From positions 1,488,001 through 1,552,000 of the forward strand of contig NZ_CP012996.1 of the NCBI RefSeq assembly GCF_001412655.1: a stretch of 64,000 nucleotides of DNA, read 5' to 3'. A program made the translations under genes and the position numbers. Position 1 is the stretch's first letter. Every line of letters starts with the position of its first letter. Positions 18,322 to 26,898 of this stretch are shown one piece after another. Source of the DNA: Pedobacter sp. PACM 27299 (GTDB lineage: Bacteria > Bacteroidota > Bacteroidia > Sphingobacteriales > Sphingobacteriaceae). The notes beneath the pieces were generated by a model that was not told the origin of the DNA, searched no databases, and saw only the letters and a list, made by a program, of their open reading frames with translations.

Positions 18322-19377
18322 TTAACCTACCTGTTTTAATTTTTGTGTAGCTGTGGCATTGACGTTCTTCTCCGCAGAAAATTCAGCCATCATTCCTTCT
18401 GCCATATTGACCATTTCTTTTGAGCCAATAAAAATAGAGCTGCGTTGATGTAATTCAGTAGGCTCGATATCGAGGATTCTGTTAAAGCCATCAGAAGCAA
18501 CGCCGCCAGCTTGTTCTACAATGAAAGCCATCGGATTGCATTCATATAATAACCTTAATTTTCCATTTGGTGAGCTTGCAGTAGTAGGGTAGATGTAGAT
18601 CCCGCCTTTAATCAGGTTTCTATGGATGTCACCAACCATAGAACCGATATATCTGGAGGTATAAGGCCTATTGGTTTCCTCATCATGAACCTGTACATAT
18701 TTCAAGTATTTCTTTACACCTTCAGGGAAGTGCACATAGTTTCCTTCATTTAAAGAATAGATGTTTCCGCCATCAGGAATGGTCATGTTAGGATGGGATA
18801 AGCAGAATTCACCAATTGAAGGGTCAAGTGTGAAACCGTTTACGCCTTTTCCTGTGGTGTATACCAGCATGGTAGAAGAGCCATAAATTACATACCCTGC
18901 AGCTACTTGCTGTGTACCTTTTTGTAATACGTCTGCCAGGGTTGCTTCTCCTTCAACTGATTTCCGGCGGTAAATGGAGAAAATTGTTCCGACAGCCACA
19001 TTACAATCAATGTTTGATGAGCCATCTAAAGGATCAATACATACGATGTATTTTGCATTTTTAGAGACAGGCGAATCTATGCGTACAAATTCATCTTCCT
19101 CTTCAGTAGCTACAATACAGCATTCACCGCCACTGGTTAATGCGCTGATAAATTGAATGTTGGCAAATACATCCAGCTTCTTTTGGCCTTCACCCTGAAT
19201 GTTGACTGTTCCGGCATCTCCTAGGATATCTACTAAACCCGCCTTGTTGACCTCCCTGTTCACAATTTTAGCCGCGATTCCTATATCCCGAAGCAATCTG
19301 GAGAGTTCTCCTTTTGCGTATGAAAAATCAGCCTGTTTTTCAATGATAAATTGGCCTAGTGTTTTGATGCCTGACAT
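18322..19377 (-). CDS. fbp: Class 1 fructose-1,6-bisphosphatase
   Basis: This 351-residue cytosolic enzyme of gluconeogenesis hydrolyses fructose-1,6-bisphosphate to fructose-6-phosphate. The metal/phosphate site is [14 protein letters not shown] (near residue 111), and other conserved parts are EEDEFV (near 92), the [24 protein letters not shown] stretch (near 240) and the substrate-site [22 protein letters not shown] (near 270). Length matches the family. It starts 22 bp after the end of the upstream phosphoesterase gene on the same strand and may be co-transcribed with it. Confidence 0.97.
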   Translation of the reverse strand: MSGIKTLGQFIIEKQADFSYAKGELSRLLRDIGIAAKIVNREVNKAGLVDILGDAGTVNIQGEGQKKLDVFANIQFISALTSGGECCIVATEEEDEFVRIDSPVSKNAKYIVCIDPLDGSSNIDCNVAVGTIFSIYRRKSVEGEATLADVLQKGTQQVAAGYVIYGSSTMLVYTTGKGVNGFTLDPSIGEFCLSHPNMTIPDGGNIYSLNEGNYVHFPEGVKKYLKYVQVHDEETNRPYTSRYIGSMVGDIHRNLIKGGIYIYPTTASSPNGKLRLLYECNPMAFIVEQAGGVASDGFNRILDIEPTELHQRSSIFIGSKEMVNMAEGMMAEFSAEKNVNATATQKLKQVG

Positions 19378-19399
19378 ATTACTTAGTGTATTTTATACG

Positions 19400-19891
19400 T
19401 TATCTACTTCCTATTTCTATGGCCTCTAAGGTATGGATTTTTTCGTCTGAAATACAAAATCTGATTAATGTTTTAACCTTGTGCCAGCCTGAATTTCCTG
19501 CTGCACCGGGATTTATATGGAGGCAATTGATTTTTGGATCGAACATTACTTTCAGGATATGAGAGTGTCCGGTGATGAATAACATAGGTGGCTTAGTGTA
19601 TATTTCACGCTTTACATTTGGAGCGTATTTTCCTGGATATCCGCCGATATGGGTCATCCATACATCTACCTTTTCACAGTTAAATCTGAGGTGCTCTGGG
19701 TATTCTGCCCGAATTTCTTTCCCGTCAATATTCCCGTAAACCCCTTTAAGCGGTTTAAAGGCCGCAAGTTGCTCGGCTACGTCCGGACCAAAGTCGCCGG
19801 CATGCCAGATTTCATCGCATTCATCGAAGTGTTTGAAGACGGCATCATCAAGAAAACCGTGGGTATCGGAAAGAAGTCCTATTTTTTTCAA
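19400..19891 (-). CDS. YfcE/MJ0936-family metallophosphoesterase
   Basis: This 163-residue single-domain phosphodiesterase has LLSDTHG (Asp9, His11), WHAGDFG (near 30), GNIDG (near 53), a HIGG motif near 83 and ITGHSH (near 107). There is no signal peptide, so it is cytosolic. Family members act on small phosphodiesters in vitro, and their physiological substrate is often unknown. It lies immediately upstream of fbp on the same strand. Confidence 0.9.
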   Translation of the reverse strand: MKKIGLLSDTHGFLDDAVFKHFDECDEIWHAGDFGPDVAEQLAAFKPLKGVYGNIDGKEIRAEYPEHLRFNCEKVDVWMTHIGGYPGKYAPNVKREIYTKPPMLFITGHSHILKVMFDPKINCLHINPGAAGNSGWHKVKTLIRFCISDEKIHTLEAIEIGSR

Positions 19892-20031
19892 AGTATAGCT
19901 TTTATTGTCAATACAAAGCTATGTATATTGAAGAGTAGATCCACAAAAAAGGCTGGAAAGAATCTATAATAGAATCAGAGAAAAATAATAGAAGAATGCT
20001 AAAAAATGTTTGAAGAATGGAAGAGAAATCC

Positions 20032-20739
20032 TTAAAAGGCCAGAAAAAAATCTTTTAGCAATTCCTTATAAGCTGGAGTATGGATGCCTTTAGACTCGTA
20101 AATGTAAAAAATTTCCGAAGCTATAGCTGCTGTTTTTTGTTTTGATAAACAGATGATGTGACGGATCACTGGTCTGCTTTGATCAGAACAAATGGCAATG
20201 CGTCTTTGCAATGATAATTCGTATTTTGTTGCGCTTTCCACAAGTAGCTCTGCTTGCTTTACGGGTAAAATTAACCAGAAGGAACCTATATCACTCAGTA
20301 TTTCGCTTACTTTTTGGACCAAGGATTCAAAGAATTCTTCATCTGCATGTCTTGCAATACCTTTTCTGATCTCCGGGTTTTTCAAATCATTCACAAAGAA
20401 AGGAGGGTTTGATACTACTAAGTCGTATTTACGTGTCGTTTGATAGTCGGCAATTGGGCTAAGGTGTGCTTTGCTGCGTGTGGCGAATTTTGAATTTTCA
20501 AAATTATTAATAGCAGCATTTGCTGCGGATTCATCAATTTCTACTGCATCAACCTGTGCTTCCGGGAAGCGTTGTGCCAACATCATGGCAATAACGCCTG
20601 TTCCTGTACCAATATCTAATATATATTCAGGTTGGTTCTGAACTGCCGTAGCACCCAATATTACCCCATCTGTATTGATTTTCATGGCACAGCCGGCTTG
20701 ATTAACCTCAAATTCCTTAAATTTAAAAACACTGCCCAT
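20032..20739 (-). CDS. trmN6: tRNA1(Val) (adenine(37)-N6)-methyltransferase
   Basis: This 235-residue Rossmann-type methyltransferase has the SAM-binding DIGTGTGVIAMML (near residue 42), an acidic second strand VDAVEID (near 63) and the N6-adenine catalytic tetrad NPPF in VVSNPPFF (near 108). The N-terminal FKFKEFEVNQAGCAMKINTDGVILGA is characteristic of TrmN6 (YfiC), which methylates A37 of a valine tRNA. Cytosolic. It is upstream of the phosphoesterase gene, separated by 140 bp without a gene. Confidence 0.92.
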   Translation of the reverse strand: MGSVFKFKEFEVNQAGCAMKINTDGVILGATAVQNQPEYILDIGTGTGVIAMMLAQRFPEAQVDAVEIDESAANAAINNFENSKFATRSKAHLSPIADYQTTRKYDLVVSNPPFFVNDLKNPEIRKGIARHADEEFFESLVQKVSEILSDIGSFWLILPVKQAELLVESATKYELSLQRRIAICSDQSRPVIRHIICLSKQKTAAIASEIFYIYESKGIHTPAYKELLKDFFLAF

Positions 20740-20880
20740 GATGGTAATCGATTGATATAAAAGTAACTATAAAACTAAAGAGGGGGATTGGAACGCGACA
20801 AAGATAAAAAAATACATTTATTTCATTGAAATATTGGGAAATCAAATTTTAATGCTACTTTTGTGGCCTTGAAAAAACAT

Positions 20881-20958
20881 GGTGGTTTTAGCTCAGTTGG
20901 TTAGAGCATCGGTTTGTGGTACCGAGGGTCGTGGGTTCGAGCCCCATATTCCACCCCA
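20881..20958 (+). tRNA. tRNA-His (GTG), plus-strand copy
   Basis: This copy is identical in sequence to the one at 17578-17655, with anticodon GTG, extra G-1 and encoded CCA (20956-20958). The two copies form an inverted repeat of about 90 bp, counting shared upstream TTGAAAAAACAT, around a 3.2-kb segment with rnhA, fbp, the small phosphoesterase and trmN6. A strong terminator follows directly. Confidence 0.96.
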
Positions 20959-20959
20959 A

Positions 20960-21002
20960 ATGGGACGAAGTCTTTAAAAGAGACTTTCGTCCCATTTTTT
21001 TT
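20960..21002 (+). terminator. Rho-independent terminator of tRNA-His
   Basis: ATGGGACGAAGTCT (20960) pairs with AGACTTTCGTCCCAT (20981-20995) around a short A/T loop, and a run of eight T residues follows. The DNA from 21003 to 21268 has no gene I can support. Confidence 0.9.
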
Positions 21003-21225
21003 GCTTGTAACTCTTTGTTTTTCTGTTAGATGAGTTCGGCTGCTAGATTCATTGAGGGTGTTCGATACGTCACCCCATCAAAGGTCGGTTTCTCTGGGTA
21101 CAATATCGCTATTTAACAAAAGCTCCCATAGGGGACATAAAAAACGGCTCCGTCATTTTTACTGTCGTGATGGCTCACCTAAAACACATTCCTCTGTTAC
21201 TAAAGTGATTAACAACAAAGCAGGT

Positions 21226-21233
21226 TAGCTTTG
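21226..21233 (+). promoter_or_regulatory. Candidate -7 box of the LytTR two-component operon
   Basis: TAGCTTTG matches TAnnTTTG and lies 36 bp before the response-regulator ATG. The -33 region is weak. Confidence 0.4.
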
Positions 21234-21268
21234 TATATAAATGCCTATTTTTATTTTTTTTGCACGAA

Positions 21269-21994
21269 ATGGCTAAAATTTTTATCGTCGAAGACGAAGC
21301 AGAAATACGGGAAGAACTGATACAATTAGTTAGTGCGCGGACTCATGATGGTATCGTAGGGGCCTGCGGCTCGGTTAAAGAAGCATTGCTACTCATCCCA
21401 TCTGCGGATCCGGATATTATATTGATGGATATAGAACTTTCTGATGGCCAGAGTTTTGAGATATTGGAGCGCCTTCCTTTAACACCTTTTTCAGTAATTT
21501 TTGTAACTGCCTATGAGCATTATGCGCTACGTGCCATCAAGGCGGGGACATTGGATTATCTATTGAAGCCCGTAAAGGAAAAGGAATTGTATGATGCCCT
21601 CGATAAAGCCAGCTTGCGACCTAATGTCTTGCATGCGGTACAAAAGGAAATCCTCTTCGATAAGCAATCGAAAATGTTGGTATTGAAAACCCTTAATGAA
21701 ACGTATTTTGTACGCCATTCCGATATTCTATATTGTAAGGGAGATGGTGGCTATACTACCTTCTTTTTACTTGATGGCAGAGAAATTACAACAAGTACAA
21801 CACTCAAAGAATATGAAACCTTGCTGCCGGAAGGTTTGTTTCTGAGAATTCATAAATCTTTTCTGATTTGTCTAAACTTAATTATTTCGTACCATCATGA
21901 TGGCTTTGTTTTTTTACAAGGTGGTATACAAGTGCCTGTATCTACCCGTAAGAAAGATTTATTGATGCAAAAAATGACAATTAATAATGCATAA
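21269..21994 (+). CDS. LytTR-family response regulator
   Basis: This is a 242-residue protein. The receiver domain (1-120) has the acidic pocket VEDE (8-10), phospho-acceptor Asp54 in ILMDIELSDG, and a Lys in LLKPVKE. The LytTR DNA-binding domain (about 135-240) has YCKGDGGYTTFFL and RIHKSFLICLNLI. The ATG at 21269 is preferred to a TTG three codons earlier. The stop overlaps the start of a histidine kinase by 8 bp, so the two were a translationally coupled pair. That kinase frame is now interrupted. Confidence 0.94.
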   Translation: MAKIFIVEDEAEIREELIQLVSARTHDGIVGACGSVKEALLLIPSADPDIILMDIELSDGQSFEILERLPLTPFSVIFVTAYEHYALRAIKAGTLDYLLKPVKEKELYDALDKASLRPNVLHAVQKEILFDKQSKMLVLKTLNETYFVRHSDILYCKGDGGYTTFFLLDGREITTSTTLKEYETLLPEGLFLRIHKSFLICLNLIISYHHDGFVFLQGGIQVPVSTRKKDLLMQKMTINNA

Positions 21995-23900
21995 TAAACC
22001 CTTGAAGATCTCCTACCTAATCTCTATTTGGCTAATCATTACCCTATTTACCAGCTGCGGGGGGCCTTCTTCTCCGCGAATAAATCAAGGTCAGTTACTG
22101 GATAGCTTATTTGAGCAGATAAAACTAAATAAACAACCTAAAAAAGCAATACCACAGCTACAACAATTAATAAAAGAAAATCAAACGGATAGCTCTATAC
22201 TTAGTCGGGCTTATTTTTACCTCAGCTATTGCTTACTTAAAAATAAACAAGATTCTGCTTCGTTTGAAGTGGCCCAAAAAGCTTTAAATATATTGCCTTT
22301 GTCGGAAAAAAATGGAGCCCAGGCAGCTACCAATTTCTATTGGATGGGCTATCTTGAGCAAAAAAAAGCGCAATATTATGCAGCAACTTACTACTACACA
22401 CAAGCCGCATATCTTATTGATGCAGGCAATTTGAAGCTCAGTTTTCCAAAATCTTCCGGTTTTATTTTATTATGGGCATCACAACTAAACAGTTTCAATA
22501 ACAGATTGGATTTATCTAATAGATTTGCCAGGAAAATACTCTTTCTTTTGAAAAAAGATACCAGTATGTTGGCAAAAGACTTGTCTATATCCGCGAATTT
22601 ATTGCTTTCATTAGGGTATTTAGATAAGAAAGGACTGGCTAATGACTCCGTTTGATTATATTTAAATCAGGCTACAGAAATAAAAAAGAAAACCAAACTT
22701 GCCCGTATAGATTACAATTATTATATATCAAAAGCAAAAATGTTTTACGAGGGTAAAGAATTAGATTCTGCCCTTTACTATCAATTAAAAGCCTATAAAG
22801 CAGATACCTCCAATGCTTTTATGGCCTACAACAATCTATTGGGCATTTATGTAAACAAGCATCAATTGTCAAAAGCACGTGTGGCAGAGCGTGAAGTTAC
22901 CAAGCGGTTAAGCCAATTTGATGCAGATGATTACCTGATGTATCTGGAAAATAAGATCGCGTTTGCTATCGTTCGTGGCGATAATAAAAAGGCACAATCG
23001 TCATTTGAAGAGTATGTTCAAAAAAAGAAAGAGAGAGAAGAAAATGAAAACCGAAAAGCAGCAAACGAAATATCTTCGCTCTATAAAACAGTGCAAAAAG
23101 ACCAACAAATTGGTGCATTAAACAAAAATATAGATAAGATAACGGGACAATTGGAGTTGAACAGGCTCTGGTTGGCGGTGATTATCCTTTTTTCGGGATT
23201 GCTATTTGCGATGATATTATTACTGGTTTTAGACCGAAGGAGAAAAGAACTCATTACCGAAAATAAGCAGGTTTCAGATCTCAATATCAAACTTGAATTG
23301 GAACAAAGGTTGTTGCGGAGCCAAATGGACCCTCATTTTATTTTCAATTGCTTAGCGAGTATTCGTGCTTTGGTTCGGCAAGAGAAAACTCAGGAAACAC
23401 TCACTTACCTGGATCATTTTTCCGTTTTGATGCGAGAGAAACTAACGGCAGGTAAACAACGAAATATTGACTTGAAATCTGAAGTCGAATTTCTGGAAAA
23501 CTATTTAAAGCTGCAGCAAATTAGGATACCAGGCAAATTCGACTATGTATTTGAATTGGACAATGAGGTTGCCAATATGTTTGATGAAATAGAGATTCCG
23601 GCAATGTTACTTCAGCCATTTATAGAGAATTCTATTTTACATGGATTTAAAAACATCAGTTATAAAGGTCATATACACGTATCAATGGCCATTAATAATG
23701 AGATTTTAAAGATCATCATTAACGACAATGGAGTTGGTCTCGATACCACTGAAAAGCCGACCCATACTTCGCGTGCCACCCAAATTGTAACAGAACGAAT
23801 TCAGTATTTACAAACTGAAGGTTTAGGAGAGGCTAGCCTGTCGATGAATTCCCAGGTGGATGCTCCTGGTACAATTGTCACTTTACGGATTCCGGTTTAA
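21987..23900 (+). pseudogene. TPR-containing LytS/YehU-type histidine kinase with in-frame stop
   Basis: One continuous frame encodes a Bacteroidota sensor kinase: N-terminal hydrophobic segment ending TSCGG (about residues 10-25), TPR-like helices, one membrane helix (WLAVIILFSGLLFAMILLL, near 23170), the His_kinase motif with QMDPHFIFNCL and a C-terminal ATPase domain (LLQPFIENSILHGF, INDNGVGL). A TGA at 22653-22655 splits it after 222 codons. The sense codon was probably CGA, one transition away. The frame continues cleanly across the stop (LYLNQATEIKKKTKLARIDY). A second start near 22740 could give a protein without the signal region but with membrane helix and kinase. Confidence 0.8.
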
Positions 23901-24061
23901 GTGTAGCGCTTGTTAACTGAAAGCCGGCACTTCTTTATCGACTTATCCACCTTAGATTTTATTTCTTTTATTTGTTTTTTAAGTAATTTTTTGACTTAAA
24001 ATGATCTGCTGCGCTTATAGATTTCCAGCAATCCCAATGCCATTTGAAACAAAAAATAGAT

Positions 24062-24517
24062 ATGATGAAAACAATTATTTTAACTGCATTTATTACGTTT
24101 GCAAGCCTAAGTTTAGTATCTGCAAAAGCAAAAATCCCTATTTGTCTTCCCTGCGAATCCATCGAAACTGTGCAGGAATTACCTACAGATTCTGAAATTC
24201 AAAAATTGGCCGGACAAAAAGTAAACCTATCTTATGCTAATAAAGAATATGGCATTTTTGGGATGTCTATTTGGAACACTAATGGAAGATTTGTATTGAG
24301 TGACATTTCAAATAATATGTATTTTGAAATTGATCCCCAAGCAGCTAAAATATTAAAAGAGAAACATGATTTTGATGCGGAAACTGCAGAAAATCCTTTG
24401 TCTTTTTGGAAAAAAGTAGGAGGAAAACTTGTTTTCTTAGTTATAATAGCATTACTAATTTGGGGAAGTATTCCTTCAAAAAATAAAACTAAAGACGTAG
24501 AACCAACTAATATTTAA
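24062..24517 (+). CDS. Small exported membrane-anchored protein of unknown function
   Basis: About 151 residues. An N-terminal signal peptide (MMKTIILTAFITFASLSLVSAKA) is followed by a soluble part with a KIPICLPCES motif and a C-terminal membrane helix (VFLVIIALLIWGSI). The ATG at 24062 is chosen because a TTG at 24044 would place charged residues before the signal. I do not recognise the family. It is the first gene of an AT-rich run with two same-strand genes at 15 and 5 bp spacing, so it probably belongs to a three-gene operon. Membrane or periplasm. Confidence 0.7.
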   Translation: MMKTIILTAFITFASLSLVSAKAKIPICLPCESIETVQELPTDSEIQKLAGQKVNLSYANKEYGIFGMSIWNTNGRFVLSDISNNMYFEIDPQAAKILKEKHDFDAETAENPLSFWKKVGGKLVFLVIIALLIWGSIPSKNKTKDVEPTNI

Positions 24518-24531
24518 AATAAGCATCTTTT

Positions 24532-25230
24532 ATGAATCCAATATTCTTAATTCCTGCAGTATTAGTAATTGCCGGTATGTGTTTTATGATCTACATGAAC
24601 AAAAAACACCAATCAGCAAAATCACAAATAGACTTAGATTTTGAAAGAAATAAATATGATGTTTACAAACAAGAGGTTTTAGCACAAAATTTCCCGCAAA
24701 TAAAGCAATGGATGAAAGGAAAATCAATAGATGCCTATACCTCTGCATCTGTACCTCAATCTACAGCAAATAAAGTTCAGGGTGTTATAAGTGATGGCAT
24801 AAACAACGTAGCCCTCTCTGCAATTGGTGTAAAACTTAGACGAATAGAAACCGAATGCTTTTGGGTGTTAAGTGGCAGCGATTTACATTTTTTTAGCACC
24901 AATACTGTTGGCGAATTAGATGAACATGTGGTTTTTGACAATTTCAGAATGGAAGAAGCAACGCTTCGGTATGGAGGTATATTAAAATCACAGTTAGGTG
25001 TTTACTCAAAGTCTTCGGAAGAGTATTTACCAAAAACACATATTATCACATTTAACATCGATGGTACTCTTTTGTCACTTGAAATTCATGACAGACTAAA
25101 TTATGTACCAGACCCAACCGATATTTTAAACATGAACAAACAGTTAATGACAAGAGTTAAATATCAAATAGTGGGTGAAAAATTTGTGAAAATATTGCAA
25201 GACAAGTTCCCAAACCTCCAGGTAGCATAA
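24532..25230 (+). CDS. Membrane-anchored protein of unknown function
   Basis: This 232-residue protein has one N-terminal membrane helix (FLIPAVLVIAGMCFMIYM, residues 4-21), a short coiled-coil-like charged stretch, and a soluble alpha/beta region rich in aromatic strands (ETECFWVLSGSDLHFFS, THIITFNIDGTLLSLEIHD). It is not recognised. It starts 15 bp after the preceding small exported protein and ends 5 bp before the DUF1266 gene. The arrangement suggests that it acts with these neighbours at the inner membrane. Confidence 0.75.
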   Translation: MNPIFLIPAVLVIAGMCFMIYMNKKHQSAKSQIDLDFERNKYDVYKQEVLAQNFPQIKQWMKGKSIDAYTSASVPQSTANKVQGVISDGINNVALSAIGVKLRRIETECFWVLSGSDLHFFSTNTVGELDEHVVFDNFRMEEATLRYGGILKSQLGVYSKSSEEYLPKTHIITFNIDGTLLSLEIHDRLNYVPDPTDILNMNKQLMTRVKYQIVGEKFVKILQDKFPNLQVA

Positions 25231-25234
25231 TTGT

Positions 25235-25948
25235 ATGAGCATATTTTCGAAATTTATTAACGCCTTTAAGAATCTAAGACTAAACGATAAAAATGTAGTA
25301 ATTGGCCTGCAATTAGATCATCTACTAATTAGTTCAATGTATGCAGAACAACAAGCTGCCTATCTTAACTCTTATGAAACGGGGCTTGATAAAGGCACAT
25401 TGAAAACAATTCTAGAGGATTATTGGGAGATCTTTGACAAAGATGATGCAATTGAAGTTCTTTCAGATCTGCAAAACAGAAATCAAGACGAGTATTTAGA
25501 TATTGTGTATAATGCCTTCGAGGATAGGGAAAATTATGTAGCTATATTAAAATCTAATCTACCGGATGAAGAAGACGTTTTTAAACACTATGTGGAAATA
25601 TATCGAAAATTAAGCAATGTTGTACCTGAGCTTGTAGAACAGAATGTATTTCAGGATTTCTCAGCTATTAAGAATATAAGAGATACTGCCTGGAATTATG
25701 GAAGAGGTGCATTTTTATCACGCTGTTGTTATGAAGCAGGCTATATTTCTGAAGTAGAATTGATTGAATACTTACAGAGATCACATACAGGGCTAAGAAA
25801 CTATTGCAGAACCTGGAAAGAATACACAACCAGTTATATTTTCGGAAGAGCAATTTGGGGTGGTTCAAACAACGATGGAATGATACAGATTGCAGACGAT
25901 CTGCTGAATAGTGAAAAAAGCCCATTGAAAAACAAAATCTATTTGTAA
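25235..25948 (+). CDS. DUF1266 domain-containing protein
   Basis: This 237-residue soluble protein has no signal peptide. The C-terminal half carries the DUF1266 pattern: a W-D-x-x-R type motif here as DTAWNYGRGAFLSRCCYEAGYISE (near residue 150), then WKEYTTSYIFGRAIWGGS (near 188). This family, which includes E. coli YbeR and YbeU, has no established biochemical function, and some members occur in contact-dependent or effector neighbourhoods. It is the third gene of the local operon. Cytosolic. Confidence 0.8.
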   Translation: MSIFSKFINAFKNLRLNDKNVVIGLQLDHLLISSMYAEQQAAYLNSYETGLDKGTLKTILEDYWEIFDKDDAIEVLSDLQNRNQDEYLDIVYNAFEDRENYVAILKSNLPDEEDVFKHYVEIYRKLSNVVPELVEQNVFQDFSAIKNIRDTAWNYGRGAFLSRCCYEAGYISEVELIEYLQRSHTGLRNYCRTWKEYTTSYIFGRAIWGGSNNDGMIQIADDLLNSEKSPLKNKIYL

Positions 25949-25953
25949 AAAAA

Positions 25954-25999
25954 TGCCGGTCAGCCGCTACAATTTGGTAATAATGGAGTTTGACCGGCA
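25954..25999. repeat. Inverted repeat after the DUF1266 gene
   Basis: TGCCGGTCA (25954-25962) and TGACCGGCA (25991-25999) are exact complements separated by 28 bp. They begin 5 bp after the DUF1266 stop. There is no T run. It could be a stem ending the operon transcript or a trace of a recombination site. Confidence 0.5.
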
Positions 26000-26124
26000 A
26001 TAGGCGGTATTAATAATCTGAATGAATCTCTTTTTCGTACTTCGATTGCCGGTTCAGAATGTATAGTTCCCAAGCGATTAATCTTCAACAGAAAAAAATC
26101 ACATTAGATCACAATGGGCTAAAA

Positions 26125-26655
26125 ATGAAATTCAATATGAAATTTAGACTTTTAATTTCGTCTTTAGTGATCCTTGGTTGTGAAACAAAAAAAATGGAAG
26201 CAGTAAATGAAAAGTTTTCTATTGGTAACATCAACAATTACAATGAAAATGACACTGCATTTGTAAGTTTGAAACGGAATATAGAAACCGATGAAATCGA
26301 ATGCGGAGAAAATAATTGTTTGATAAATATTGAATTTACAGAAAATATTCCCAAAATAAGTATTGACCAAAGTTTGGGGGTTTTTATTTCTAAAACGGGA
26401 GATTTAAATGAGGATAAAGCAAATGAAATAATCATTTTTTCTCGAACCAATGAAGGTTACTGGCATAATATTTCAGTCTGGTCGTTTAAAGGCAGTAAGT
26501 GGAATGAAATTGCAAAAACTAGAGCATTTATATCAGAAAATCTAGACTTTGAAAATAGGATAACTAAAGAAGACGGCAACTATTATTTAATTGGAGAAAA
26601 CCAATGGGAGGAAGATAAAAACGGAGATTTTAAAAAAATAAAGGTCAAAATATAA
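26125..26655 (+). CDS. Putative lipoprotein of unknown function
   Basis: About 176 residues from the ATG at 26125, chosen because it begins MKFNMKFRLLISSLVILGCE, a lipoprotein signal with lipobox VILGC. An upstream ATG at 26059 would put 22 charged residues first. The middle has GDLNEDKANEIII, similar to the Asp-rich calcium loops of FG-GAP/VCBS repeats, within a short beta-rich domain. Family not recognised. It stands alone between the DUF1266 operon and a gene remnant. Confidence 0.65.
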   Translation: MKFNMKFRLLISSLVILGCETKKMEAVNEKFSIGNINNYNENDTAFVSLKRNIETDEIECGENNCLINIEFTENIPKISIDQSLGVFISKTGDLNEDKANEIIIFSRTNEGYWHNISVWSFKGSKWNEIAKTRAFISENLDFENRITKEDGNYYLIGENQWEEDKNGDFKKIKVKI

Positions 26656-26758
26656 AATCCACATCGCTACGCTGCGGAGGGTTAGCGGTAAGTTTGACTG
26701 GCCGACTGCAAGCGACAGAAATAAATATTAGCTTAAAATAAAAAATTAGTGGAGCTTG

Positions 26759-26896
26759 GGATACGGAATATTTGACGACGACACAGAAAAAGTTATCAGT
26801 CACAATTCTGAACTAAATGAATGTTGGACAGACAATGAAGATCTTTACCCCAAATGGAAAAGAAATATTGAAAAATTAATAGAACGACTGAAATAG
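26759..26896 (+). pseudogene. C-terminal remnant of an unknown gene
   Basis: A 45-codon frame without a suitable start reads GYGIFDDDTEKVISHNSEL and continues to a charged helix ending in IEKLIERLK and a stop. Codon use is protein-like, and an upstream stop lies at 26747. It looks like the tail of a deleted gene, lying 2 bp before the next start codon. Confidence 0.45.
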
Positions 26897-26898
26897 AA

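Noticed and set aside
20881..20995. tRNA-associated integration site with an island
   Set aside because: The second tRNA-His copy is complete and inverted with its own terminator. The enclosed genes are housekeeping, and no integrase or direct att repeat is visible.
20998..21268. Short minus-strand frame ending in NLAAELI near 21030
   Set aside because: Only about 27 codons between stops, no start codon or ribosome site; not distinguishable from chance.
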